Shown here piece by piece: positions 14,875-20,961 of a DNA stretch of 20,961 nt (position 1 is the stretch's first letter; every line of letters starts with the position of its first letter). Below the pieces are notes generated by a model. It had not been told where the DNA came from, did not search any database, and saw only the letters and a program-made list of their open reading frames with translations. Origin of the DNA: a virus; the IMG/VR virus record IMGVR_UViG_3300022200_005386, positions 1-20,961 of that record, one strand, 5' to 3'. A program made the position numbers and the translations under genes.

Positions 14875-16081
14875 ATCTCTACAAGGTTCTGTACAAATTG
14901 AACACACGCTTGCAAAAATGGGGGCAAGCAAGCTGCGTAAACTCTTTGAAGAACACGATTACATTAACACGTTTGGAGCATACAACGGTCAACAAGCTAT
15001 TCAACATGTTAAAGCAGGGTTGCATGCGATTTATTTGTCTGGATGGCAAGTTGCAGCATCTCAGAACTCAGCTGGTGAGGTATACCCTGATCAGAGCCTT
15101 TATCCTGTTAACAGTGTGCCTGATGTTGTTCGTAACATTAACAATGCCTTCAGACGACAAGATCAAATCGAATACGCCGAATCGGGAACCGGGTTTCCCT
15201 TCGCACCGATTATAGCAGACGCAGAAGCAGGATTTGGAGGAGTCTTAAATGCTTACGAATTGGCACGAAATCTTATTGAGGCAGGCGCAGCGGCCGTCCA
15301 CTTCGAAGACCAACTCTCCTCAGCCAAAAAGTGTGGACACCTCGGAGGAAAAGTCCTCATCCCCACCGACCAAGCTATTCGTAACCTCAACGCTGCTCGG
15401 CTTGCTGCTGATGTGGCTGATACTGATACTGTTATCATTGCGCGAACCGACGCAGAATCGGCTAAACTCATGGTCTCTGACCAACATGTCATCGACAAAA
15501 AATACGTTAAGTATTACGGAGGTCAGGGAGGAGCCAAGATCAGAGGAAAAACATCAGACGGATTCTACGAAATCGAGGAAGGTCGAGGACTAGAATTTGG
15601 TTGTGAACGTGGCGCAGCGTATGCTGAATACGCCGACCTCGTATGGTGTGAAACTTCCAAACCATGTCTCAAAGAAGCAAAGCGATTCTCTGACGCTGTG
15701 AGAGGGTCAGTTCCTGATGCGATGCTTGCATACAACTGTTCACCATCTTTCAACTGGCGCAAGTCCATTCCTGGTGATGCAGAACTACGAGACTTCCAAT
15801 ATGAACTCGGTAAGATGGGATTCAAATTCCAATTCATTACTCTTGCTGGTTTCCATGCAACGAATCATGCTATCTTCCAATTCGCAAGGTCTTATAAGAA
15901 AATGGGCATGTTGGCATATAGCTACTTGCAAGAAGAAGAGTTTGCAGCTGAAGAGTTTGGATACACAAGCACTAAACATCAACGCGAAGTTGGCGTAGGT
16001 TACTTCGATCGAATTGCAACAGCATTGGGTTCGTCATCTACAGCCGCTATGAAAGGATCAACCGAGGAGGAACAATTTTGA
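14840..16081 (+). CDS. aceA: Isocitrate lyase
   Basis: A 413-residue protein that aligns with bacterial AceA over its whole length. SGWQVAA (67-73), [13 protein letters not shown] (82-94), [16 protein letters not shown] (127-142, metal and substrate), AVHFEDQL (152-159), the signature KKCGHLGGK (163-171) with catalytic Cys165, ARTDAESA (201-208), [10 protein letters not shown] (264-273), NCSPSFNW (299-306) and KFQFITLAG (329-337) are all present; the end GSTEEEQF matches E. coli GSTEESQF. It lacks about 20-25 N-terminal residues of E. coli AceA but no catalytic element. It splits isocitrate to succinate and glyoxylate, the first step of the glyoxylate shunt. No malate synthase is in the window. 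No strong ribosome site is seen before ATG 14840. Confidence 0.97.
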   Translation: MKKRNYTAETVRSLQGSVQIEHTLAKMGASKLRKLFEEHDYINTFGAYNGQQAIQHVKAGLHAIYLSGWQVAASQNSAGEVYPDQSLYPVNSVPDVVRNINNAFRRQDQIEYAESGTGFPFAPIIADAEAGFGGVLNAYELARNLIEAGAAAVHFEDQLSSAKKCGHLGGKVLIPTDQAIRNLNAARLAADVADTDTVIIARTDAESAKLMVSDQHVIDKKYVKYYGGQGGAKIRGKTSDGFYEIEEGRGLEFGCERGAAYAEYADLVWCETSKPCLKEAKRFSDAVRGSVPDAMLAYNCSPSFNWRKSIPGDAELRDFQYELGKMGFKFQFITLAGFHATNHAIFQFARSYKKMGMLAYSYLQEEEFAAEEFGYTSTKHQREVGVGYFDRIATALGSSSTAAMKGSTEEEQF

Positions 16082-16203
16082 TTCGTATTGTACTTTTATC
16101 TCTACTTTTGGTAGGATGTGAAACGATAGAAATTACTGACGTCGATTGCGATGTAAATCAGAATTGGCCTCGTTGCAGAGTGCAGGCTGAAAAGGTAGAA
16201 TAA
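16078..16203 (+). CDS. Small lipoprotein (TTG start)
   Basis: A 41-residue protein, [14 protein letters not shown] then [13 protein letters not shown]...: a minimal signal peptide with lipobox LVGC (Cys14) and a 27-residue mature part with two more Cys. The TTG start at 16078 overlaps the isocitrate lyase stop as TTGA; a strong GAGGAGG lies about 8 bases upstream, so the start is well supported. Its stop overlaps the next ATG (TAATG). It could be a spanin-like outer-membrane lipoprotein or an envelope modifier; too short to say. Confidence 0.75.
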   Translation: MIRIVLLSLLLVGCETIEITDVDCDVNQNWPRCRVQAEKVE

Positions 16204-16988
16204 TGGCAGATATAAGTGAAAATTTTAGAGTATTGACTCCATTCCCTAAACTAGTGGGCGAATATAGATTAAAATTTTCTGATGAGGAAGAAAAGACTAT
16301 TGCAAAATGGACAGATGATGACTTCATTAGAACTAATAGTCTGAAGGCAGATGGCGGCCAAAACCTGGCAATGGTAGCTGATCCATATTCGAATCCAGAA
16401 ATCAGAAAAAATCATGAAGTTTTCGATGATGATTTCTTAATTTGTTATGTAGGCATGAATCTCTTACAACAAGAAGAATGGGCTAGTATTGGAAGGGCTG
16501 TTGAAGAAGTAGCTCGTCATCATGTAATAGACACTTTAGGGTATAGCATTCCACCAGATTGTCACATGGGTGTATGTGATTCGTGGATGATTAGAACAAT
16601 AAACACCAATTCATATCCACAGCCGCTTCATCGAAAACACAATCACTCCTTTGCTTGGTTAACTGGAGTTTTGTATCTAGACGACAGTGAAAATGGCACG
16701 GCATTGGTGCGGTCCGACGCATTTGGCACCGAATATTTGCCATTCACTTGGGTAACTACTGAAAATGAATACAACACAGATCAGTATCTCATTAAAGCAG
16801 AGAAGGGTAAAATAGTAATTTTTCCAGCTGGTATGCATCATATGATAATGAATAATGCAGATGGTACTAAACGACACACCGTGCCATTTAACATCTTTCC
16901 ATTTGGCAATGTTAACAATACTAACGCAGCTAGACTACAATATGATGGTCCACTCAACTTAACAGTAGATAGTGTAACAAGACAATGA
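16203..16988 (+). CDS. 2OG-Fe(II)-oxygenase-like protein
   Basis: A 261-residue protein. HRKHNHSFAWLTGVLYLD (143-160) resembles the HxH..S..SGVYYL core of phage 2-oxoglutarate/Fe(II) oxygenases, with His146/His148 as candidate metal ligands; FPAGMHHMI (207-215) gives the distal His; KRHTVPFNIFPFG (223-235) has the Arg expected to bind 2-oxoglutarate. This order is that of the phage 2OG-Fe(II) family (PF13759 type). Such enzymes hydroxylate proteins, nucleic acids or small molecules. A second related protein lies at 19872. Substrate unknown. It overlaps neighbours at both ends by 1 and 4 bases. Confidence 0.75.
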   Translation: MADISENFRVLTPFPKLVGEYRLKFSDEEEKTIAKWTDDDFIRTNSLKADGGQNLAMVADPYSNPEIRKNHEVFDDDFLICYVGMNLLQQEEWASIGRAVEEVARHHVIDTLGYSIPPDCHMGVCDSWMIRTINTNSYPQPLHRKHNHSFAWLTGVLYLDDSENGTALVRSDAFGTEYLPFTWVTTENEYNTDQYLIKAEKGKIVIFPAGMHHMIMNNADGTKRHTVPFNIFPFGNVNNTNAARLQYDGPLNLTVDSVTRQ

Positions 16989-17197
16989 ATTGGTTTAATA
17001 GTATCATCAAACAACTCGAAAAACCAGTTGAACAAAATCCTGTTGATAAGGCTATCGTAGAAAAATTACCTCATGATGGTGAGGTAACAAAAGTATATGA
17101 AGCGAGATGGGTTTGGTATCACACTATTCTAGCTGCAGAAATATTTTTGACAAATATTTTACTGTTAGCTATTCTTGTTACGATAGCATTGAAGTAG
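16985..17197 (+). CDS. Small single-span membrane protein
   Basis: A 70-residue protein with a soluble N-terminal part and one hydrophobic span at the end (about residues 47-69, TILAAEIFLTNILLLAILVTIA). ATG 16985 overlaps the previous stop by 4 bases (ATGA). The C-terminal anchor suggests inner-membrane insertion with the charged part on one side. No family recognised. Confidence 0.72.
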   Translation: MNWFNSIIKQLEKPVEQNPVDKAIVEKLPHDGEVTKVYEARWVWYHTILAAEIFLTNILLLAILVTIALK

Positions 17198-17204
17198 GAA
17201 TATT

Positions 17205-17387
17205 ATGAGTTCACAGTGGCATGGGGGCAAAGGGTCGGCTCGACGACCTGCATCAATTGATCGAGCAAAGTGGGAAGAAAACTATCATCGCATCTTTGGT
17301 TATAAAGGCAAAAAGAAGTGCGAAGAATGTGGAGAAGTGCTTCCTCTACATACCAATCGTTGTCTAATCAAACCAAAGGAGATATGA
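17205..17387 (+). CDS. Small zinc-finger-like phage protein
   Basis: A 60-residue protein starting MSSQWHGGKGSARRP, with CEECGE (38-43) and a later His-Cys pair (LHTNRC) that could complete one zinc site. I recall similar short MSSQWHGGKGS proteins in marine T4-like phages; their role is unknown. TAGGA lies about 6 bases before the start. It lies 2 bases before the next small gene's ATG. Confidence 0.75.
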   Translation: MSSQWHGGKGSARRPASIDRAKWEENYHRIFGYKGKKKCEECGEVLPLHTNRCLIKPKEI

Positions 17388-17388
17388 T

Positions 17389-17469
17389 ATGGAAGCTTTA
17401 GCTTTTTGGTTCCTGTTCCTGACCCTCGCAGGCATGGGCGTCGTACTATATGATAATTTTGTGAAATAA
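17389..17469 (+). CDS. 26-residue membrane peptide
   Basis: A 26-codon frame, MEALAFWFLFLTLAGMGVVL then YDNFVK: one hydrophobic span and a short charged tail. ATG 17389 has AAGGAG upstream (about 17376-17381), which argues that it is translated. No function can be assigned. Confidence 0.5.
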   Translation: MEALAFWFLFLTLAGMGVVLYDNFVK

Positions 17470-17480
17470 TTACATAAGCA

Positions 17481-17508
17481 TGTACATATCCGGCCCATTT
17501 GGTAGAAT
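17481..17508 (+). promoter_or_regulatory. Sigma70-type promoter (second GCATGTACA / GTAGAATGGGC module)
   Basis: TGTACA (17481-17486), 16-base spacer and TAGAAT (17503-17508). A perfect 7-bp inverted repeat, GCCCATT (17493-17499) and AATGGGC (17506-17512), flanks TGGTAG and covers the -10, a possible operator. It shares the sequence pieces of the 8596 promoter and would drive the gene at 17534. Confidence 0.75.
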
Positions 17509-17533
17509 GGGCCTTTGTTATGGAGATATGCAC

Positions 17534-17854
17534 ATGGGTATGATGTTCACTAATAGTCTCAGATATGACATGCAAGGCCGTAAGCGCAAGGCTCGTAAGG
17601 CCCGAGGCGAAGTATTCAAGAAGTATACCCCACCAGCATTCCAACCTCTCCAATCATCCAGTGGTCCTGTCAGACGCGATGAAGGTATAGTTTACAAGTC
17701 TTTAGACGATCACGGTCCTATAGCCCACGCACGTCCTGAAGCTCCCAGATACACAGGCACACTGGTCAAAGGTATCGCTACGATGCACAAGTCCAATGCT
17801 GTCCCTGTCATCGACCAGGAGCAAGCTACCGACATCTCTAGTATGAGACGGTAA
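17534..17854 (+). CDS. Small basic hypothetical protein
   Basis: A 106-residue protein: a basic N-terminal part (GRKRKARKARGEVFKKY), a Pro-rich middle, then GIATMHKSNAVPV and TDISSMRR at the end. I recall proteins with the 'RRD..YKS...GIATMHKSNAVPV' plan in T4-like marine phages; function unknown. ATG 17534 is chosen because GGAG (17522-17525) lies 8 bases before it; ATG 17528 is too close and the ATG at 17480 is inside the promoter. Confidence 0.75.
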   Translation: MGMMFTNSLRYDMQGRKRKARKARGEVFKKYTPPAFQPLQSSSGPVRRDEGIVYKSLDDHGPIAHARPEAPRYTGTLVKGIATMHKSNAVPVIDQEQATDISSMRR

Positions 17855-17901
17855 TAAGAATTGTAAATATTAACACAAAAAAGTCTAAGAAAATCTCTTT
17901 C

Positions 17902-17963
17902 AAAATCAATAACTTGCAAGTGTCCAGAAACTCTAATAAAATCAATAACTTAGAGGTGTACAG
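17902..17963 (+). repeat. Imperfect direct repeat in the intergenic region
   Basis: AAAATCAATAACTT followed by a GTGT-CAG tail occurs at 17902-17927 and 17938-17963, period 36. The two copies differ at only a few bases (GCAAGTGTCCAG versus AGAGGTGTACAG). The second copy carries the TGTACA -35 of the next promoter, so the upstream copy is a duplicated, possibly decayed, promoter half or a regulator site. Confidence 0.75.
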
Positions 17964-17985
17964 GGGCCCCTCCATGGGGTATAAT
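17957..17985 (+). promoter_or_regulatory. Sigma70-type promoter with GC-rich spacer
   Basis: TGTACA (17957-17962), 17-base spacer, perfect TATAAT (17980-17985). The spacer holds a GGGGCCCC palindrome (17963-17970) and CCCC/GGGG arms that could fold. It lies in a 160-base gap with no gene and would drive 18015 onwards. Confidence 0.75.
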
Positions 17986-18014
17986 CTATCTTGTAAATTA
18001 ATGAAGGAAGCGAC

Positions 18015-18173
18015 ATGCGAGACGAAATTTTAGCCATCTACGAAAAGCACTCTTTCACTATCGGAGGCCAGTGGTTTTGTTCTTTCGATTCTGTGTACGA
18101 TGATCTTCGTGATCTCTTTCCTCGTAAAAATCACGAGCAAGTCTGCGAACTGATGGAGCAATATCAACGATGA
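18015..18173 (+). CDS. Small hypothetical protein
   Basis: A 52-residue acidic protein (MRDEILAIYEKHSFTIGGQW...), with GGAAG about 4 bases before ATG 18015 and a promoter 30 bases upstream. Its stop overlaps the next start as ATGA. It has the look of a small phage effector; function unknown. Confidence 0.7.
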   Translation: MRDEILAIYEKHSFTIGGQWFCSFDSVYDDLRDLFPRKNHEQVCELMEQYQR

Positions 18174-18511
18174 GTTATTGGAATTCTAACGGTACCTATC
18201 AATCACAGTACGAAGAGCTGTTCAAGCTTGTTCCTCGCGAAGGCGAAGTCAAGAAAGGTATGTGCAAGCATGTCTTCTCGCTCGAGCGTTTTCGTAAAGC
18301 ATGCAACAGCTACTACGATGTGCACAATAACGGTGGTGGTAACCGCGATGCTGCAACCGCTCGCTTCTTTCCTGGTGCTCTCAGCGAGATTCGTAACTCG
18401 TGGAAGTATGGTGTGAGTATTAGATGGGACTACATTGATCGTATCTGTGAAGAGAAGATGGATGAGATCATTCGTGAAGCTTATATCAAAAACATCGGAG
18501 ACATTTCATAA
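18170..18511 (+). CDS. Hypothetical protein
   Basis: A 113-residue soluble protein, mixed helix, with a conspicuous NNGGGNRDAATARFFPGALSEIR stretch in the middle (split here only as a description). No catalytic motif or family recognised. It is coupled by 4-base and 1-base overlaps to small genes on both sides (ATGA, TAATG). Confidence 0.78.
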   Translation: MSYWNSNGTYQSQYEELFKLVPREGEVKKGMCKHVFSLERFRKACNSYYDVHNNGGGNRDAATARFFPGALSEIRNSWKYGVSIRWDYIDRICEEKMDEIIREAYIKNIGDIS

Positions 18512-18636
18512 TGTGGGGTTTTGTGGTATTATTAGCAGTATGGATGACATACGTTGAGACTGAGATGCCCAATCGAGTCTCCGAATGTCAATTTGATAAC
18601 TCTTGTGAAATTTTAGAGGAAGAAGATAATGCATGA
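18511..18636 (+). CDS. Micro protein with N-terminal hydrophobic span
   Basis: A 41-residue frame, MWGFVVLLAVWMTYVETEMP, then an acidic, Cys-containing tail (SECQFDNSCEILEEEDNA). It may be a membrane-anchored or secreted peptide with a disulfide. It starts on the TAATG of the previous gene and its stop region overlaps the next start by 8 bases. Confidence 0.6.
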   Translation: MWGFVVLLAVWMTYVETEMPNRVSECQFDNSCEILEEEDNA

Positions 18637-18805
18637 TGCGATCATTTGGATGGTGACTTACGAAGGCCAATGGGATGGCAAGAAAGGTGAGTCGCCATAT
18701 AAGTGGACAGCTCCGTCTGCGGGTGCAGCGATGGAGTTAGTCGAAGAATTGGAACAGCAATATCCAGATCGCAAGTGGAGAATCGAGGAGAAAGACGTAT
18801 CATGA
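18629..18805 (+). CDS. Small hypothetical protein
   Basis: A 58-residue protein (MHDAIIWMVTYEGQWDGKKG...KWRIEEKDVS) with a strand-helix-strand look: IIWMVTYEG, a helix AGAAMELVEELEQQ, then KWRIEEK. GAGGAAGAAG upstream could serve as ribosome site. It overlaps the next start by 4 bases (ATGA). Function unknown. Confidence 0.68.
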   Translation: MHDAIIWMVTYEGQWDGKKGESPYKWTAPSAGAAMELVEELEQQYPDRKWRIEEKDVS

Positions 18806-19002
18806 ATACGAGTGATCTTATTCGACATATCTTGAGCAGTGTCGAACACATGTCTAAAGAAGCTGACGACCGTGCTGTCGATAACCCGTCTGCACACAAC
18901 ATTGGTGTGGCCGATGGTATCGATCAGGTACGCAATCTTCTTTTTGGTATTGATTATGAGTGGACAGAGATGATGTCCGCAAGGAGTGAATATGACTTAT
19001 AG
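18802..19002 (+). CDS. Small helical hypothetical protein
   Basis: A 66-residue protein, mainly helical (DLIRHILSSVEHMSKEAD, then GVADGIDQVRNLLF). ATG 18802 is the right start because it overlaps the previous stop by ATGA; longer upstream frames run through that gene. It overlaps the next gene by 11 bases. Function unknown. Confidence 0.7.
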   Translation: MNTSDLIRHILSSVEHMSKEADDRAVDNPSAHNIGVADGIDQVRNLLFGIDYEWTEMMSARSEYDL

Positions 19003-19297
19003 AGTAACAGTACATCACGAAGGAGTCGACAAAACTGGTCGACCTCTATCATCTGGTGACATCAACTGTATTGGTGGTGATGATACTCGTGTTTTCTTTG
19101 ATAGAGCAGAGGCAGAATCTGCATTCGAATCTTTTTGGGCTACTTTTCGTGGTGGCAATCCACGAGCTGACAGCTCACAGATGAATTTTACTAAAGTCAG
19201 CTTGTACCGATATGATGGTTTGAATGCTGATCAAACTGCTGAGTATACACTCATCCGTTTTGCTCAATCACAGGAGAGAATCAGTGTTGAAGTATGA
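18992..19297 (+). CDS. Hypothetical protein
   Basis: A 101-residue protein that begins with strands (MTYRVTVHHEG) and contains a helix (AEAESAFESFWATFRGG) and further strands. ATG 18992 is preferred over GTG 18986 since AAGGAG (18981-18986) sits 5 bases before it and covers the GTG. It overlaps the next gene by 14 bases. No family recognised. Confidence 0.75.
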   Translation: MTYRVTVHHEGVDKTGRPLSSGDINCIGGDDTRVFFDRAEAESAFESFWATFRGGNPRADSSQMNFTKVSLYRYDGLNADQTAEYTLIRFAQSQERISVEV

Positions 19298-19616
19298 TGT
19301 AATGCCAGATCTTGCTTGTATTCCTATTGGTGGTACGAGCCTTCAAGGTCGTATTGAAATCTCTTATTATGAGTTGGTTCAAATATTAGGTGAACCTACA
19401 AGCTGTGAACCATCTGCGGATGATAAGATTCGTGTAGAGTGGGTCATCGAGTTCTATGATGAGATCGCAGACGATTATGCTATCGCTACCATCTACGATT
19501 GGAAAGAAGACAAGCCTATCGAGTGGGTAACTGATTGGCACATCGGTGGTTTCAAGCCGAATGCAAACAGTTTCGTATATGAAATGGTGAGGGAGTTTAA
19601 TGCCAAAAGGACGTAA
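19284..19616 (+). CDS. Hypothetical protein (GTG start)
   Basis: A 110-residue acidic protein (MLKYDVMPDLACIPIGGTSLQ..., then YYELVQILGEPTS and a WVIEFYDEIADDYAIATIYDWK run of strands). GTG 19284 is preferred because AGGAG (19272-19276) lies 7 bases upstream; ATG 19302 is the next alternative. It overlaps both neighbours by 14 to 17 bases. Function unknown. Confidence 0.72.
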   Translation: MLKYDVMPDLACIPIGGTSLQGRIEISYYELVQILGEPTSCEPSADDKIRVEWVIEFYDEIADDYAIATIYDWKEDKPIEWVTDWHIGGFKPNANSFVYEMVREFNAKRT

Positions 19617-19878
19617 AGCCGATCGAAAAATGGTCGAACCTACAAAGCCAAAGATGTTCGAACCTTCGGAACCCTATACTGTGCCTAAAACCAAATTTAA
19701 AAAGGGAGGTGTGATTTACAAGGAGGGAGATAGGGTACATATATCAGATACTGATGGTGAATATGAAGGTAGGATAATGAATATTCTCTCATCACAAATG
19801 GTAGTGAGACTCGATGAAGAAAATCCAAATAAAGATAGATTTTTCTTCACCACTGGAATGAAGATTAAAAAATGTTAG
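19600..19878 (+). CDS. KOW/SH3-like hypothetical protein
   Basis: A 92-residue protein: a basic, disordered N-terminal part (PKGRKADRKMVEPTKPK), then KEGDRVHISDTDGEYEGRI and MVVRLDEENP, which follow the glycine-turn-strand pattern of KOW or SH3-like domains. Such domains bind nucleic acid or protein, but the match is by eye. GGGAG lies before ATG 19600. It overlaps the next gene by 7 bases. Confidence 0.72.
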   Translation: MPKGRKADRKMVEPTKPKMFEPSEPYTVPKTKFKKGGVIYKEGDRVHISDTDGEYEGRIMNILSSQMVVRLDEENPNKDRFFFTTGMKIKKC

Positions 19879-20423
19879 AGAAGCCACTCTTTCCCACAAT
19901 GTTTTACGAAACACGGATCAATAAAGATCTGTGTTTCGCTATGCTTGATGAGATCAAATCAAAGCAACATATGATCGAGACTGTCAGTGAAGCAACACAA
20001 ATTCAACCAATATCAGATTATTCCACTGACTTTAGTCATACTATTCGCATAGATCATTTTTGGGATCACGTAGTGCCACAACTACAAGATGAGTGGAAAC
20101 AGTTGGGCAGAGAGATGATTAACATCCATCCATGGGTATCATGTTATACAGGTCCATCAGGTCATCATCCTTTACATAACCATTCTCAAGGCTATGACGC
20201 TAGATTGCATTATTCTGCAATCATCTATCTGACTGAAGTAGGCATGACTGACTTCTTTAGTACAGACGCCACGGCTCACACATCACAGCACTGCGAGAAA
20301 TCAGAAGTTGGTAAAGTAGTATACTTCCCTTCGATAGTGCCTCACCAGTATAGATCTGAACACTTTGATGGTAATGCACGATATACATTACCTTTTAATT
20401 GTGAGCTTGTAAGTTTAACATAA
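19872..20423 (+). CDS. 2OG-Fe(II)-oxygenase-like protein (second copy)
   Basis: A 183-residue protein with PLHNHSQGYDARLHYSAIIYL (split: HNHS 102-105, His102/His104), VGKVVYFPSIVPHQY with His158, and RYTLPFN (170-176) with Arg170. The order and spacing match the protein at 16203, so they are distant relatives of one phage 2OG-Fe(II) oxygenase group. The first part lacks the long N-terminal region of the larger one. Substrate unknown. It overlaps the preceding gene by 7 bases. Confidence 0.76.
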   Translation: MLEKPLFPTMFYETRINKDLCFAMLDEIKSKQHMIETVSEATQIQPISDYSTDFSHTIRIDHFWDHVVPQLQDEWKQLGREMINIHPWVSCYTGPSGHHPLHNHSQGYDARLHYSAIIYLTEVGMTDFFSTDATAHTSQHCEKSEVGKVVYFPSIVPHQYRSEHFDGNARYTLPFNCELVSLT

Positions 20424-20459
20424 CTTTAATATTGGGCTTATTTTTCCCGCGTAAATAAT

Positions 20460-20486
20460 CCTGAGCAATACGCTCACAATCTCAGG
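20460..20486 (+). promoter_or_regulatory. Hairpin that can mask a ribosome-binding site
   Basis: CCTGAG (20460-20465) pairs perfectly with CTCAGG (20481-20486), which contains the start of the AGGAG ribosome site before ATG 20496. GAGC (20463-20466) can instead pair with GCTC (20472-20475), an alternative hairpin. A late-promoter-like GTAAATAA (20451-20458) lies just upstream; it differs from the T4 TATAAATA consensus, so it is weak. Confidence 0.45.
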
Positions 20487-20495
20487 AGATAACTA

Positions 20496-20961
20496 ATGAA
20501 ACATTTAGCATTAGTTCTTGCGTTTGTATTTTCGATGGGTGCCTTTGCGGATCATGTCGAATATGTCAGACAAGAACTACCACAATTAAACGAAGAAATT
20601 TTAGCAGGTAGCGATTACCCCTACGAACTCAAAACAGTTCCCCTCTCTAACCTAATTCCCGTTCAGGTTGACCGAGTTCCTAATCTCAAGAAGCATGAGA
20701 AGAAACTCATCGAAGCACAACAAGATACCTATCGTCCATTAGTAGTGGATCACAGTTTTCACATTATCGATGGTCACCATCGGTATGATGCCCTCACTGA
20801 ACTTGGTATCGAAAATGTAAGGGTATTCCACGTGCATGCAGATATTTCTGATGTTGTGGTTGCATTCGCCGATTATCAAGACGACACACCAACCGTACCT
20901 GTTGGTTATCAAGAAGAAGTTGTCGTAGTTGGTACTTGGGCACAATTGAAAAATGCAGCAG
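20496..20961 (+). CDS. ParB-like domain protein with a signal peptide (3' truncated)
   Basis: At least 155 residues, cut off by the window end. Residues 1-18 (MKHLALVLAFVFSMGAFA) form a clear signal peptide. The mature part has VPLSNLIPVQVDR (48-60), RPLVVD and FHIIDGHHRYDAL (the GHHR box of ParB/Srx nucleases), then ELGIENVRVFHV. ParB-like domains normally act on cytoplasmic DNA or hydrolyse CTP, so a secretion signal is surprising. ATG 20496 has AGGAG upstream, inside the hairpin above. Possible roles: an exported nuclease-like enzyme or a recruited fold with new activity. Confidence 0.8.
   Translation, partial: MKHLALVLAFVFSMGAFADHVEYVRQELPQLNEEILAGSDYPYELKTVPLSNLIPVQVDRVPNLKKHEKKLIEAQQDTYRPLVVDHSFHIIDGHHRYDALTELGIENVRVFHVHADISDVVVAFADYQDDTPTVPVGYQEEVVVVGTWAQLKNAA

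Noticed and set aside
17480-17533. Upstream extension of the 17534 gene to ATG 17480
   Set aside because: This start overlaps the -35 of the promoter, so the RNA would begin after it.
18703-18801. Upstream extension of the 18802 gene
   Set aside because: It runs inside the preceding gene without a ribosome site; the ATGA overlap at 18802 is a better start.
1-20961. Minus-strand frames, tRNA genes, integrase, transposase and CRISPR repeats
   Set aside because: Minus-strand frames are all shorter than, and opposite to, clear + strand genes, with low-complexity or unlikely sequences. No regular repeat array, transposase motif or cloverleaf besides the tmRNA was seen by eye.

Overview
This window looks like a piece of a T4-like (contractile-tail) marine phage genome. 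All supported genes lie on the + strand, are tightly packed and often overlap by 1 to 20 bases (ATGA, TAATG and TTGA junctions). The diagnostic core is the T4 replication and regulation block in canonical order: sliding clamp (gp45), clamp-loader ATPase (gp44), clamp-loader small subunit (gp62) and the translational repressor RegA. No integrase, IS element, CRISPR array or ordinary tRNA was seen. The tmRNA architecture and tag, together with isocitrate lyase, suggest an alphaproteobacterial host; this is inference, not proof.

Layout. (1) 1-3660: an unrecognised gene, a possible amino acid:DNA transferase, a small membrane protein, a fold-type-II PLP-enzyme-like protein and an SGNH-hydrolase-like protein, which may be part of a DNA base hypermodification cassette. 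(2) 3770-8545: a sigma70-type promoter, a GT-A glycosyltransferase, a small unknown protein, gp45, an AT-rich sulfotransferase gene inserted between gp45 and gp44, gp44, a micro membrane protein, a zinc-ribbon protein, gp62 and RegA. (3) 8596-12279: a second promoter, then a HExxH metallopeptidase, a MazG-like protein, an HAD phosphatase, small proteins and a 507-residue protein with a GT8-like C-terminal half. (4) 12281-12532: a circularly permuted (two-piece) tmRNA gene with its tag and a terminator. (5) 12558-17469: an apparent operon with a secreted SleB-like cell-wall hydrolase, a lipoprotein zinc metalloprotease, a DUF6356-like protein, a complete isocitrate lyase, a 41-residue lipoprotein, a 2OG-Fe(II)-oxygenase-like protein and small proteins. 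(6) 17481-20961: two further promoters, a run of small overlapping genes of unknown function, a second 2OG-oxygenase-like protein, and a 3'-truncated ParB-like gene that starts with a signal peptide.

How it fits together: the phage carries its own replisome processivity machinery and appears to add host-takeover functions. These are ribosome rescue and tagging (tmRNA), central carbon metabolism (isocitrate lyase, entry to the glyoxylate shunt), nucleotide clean-up (MazG, HAD), envelope attack (SleB-like, metalloprotease), and surface or DNA decoration (glycosyltransferases, sulfotransferase, oxygenases, possible base modification). The most notable items are the permuted phage tmRNA and the phage isocitrate lyase, which lie about 2.3 kb apart.
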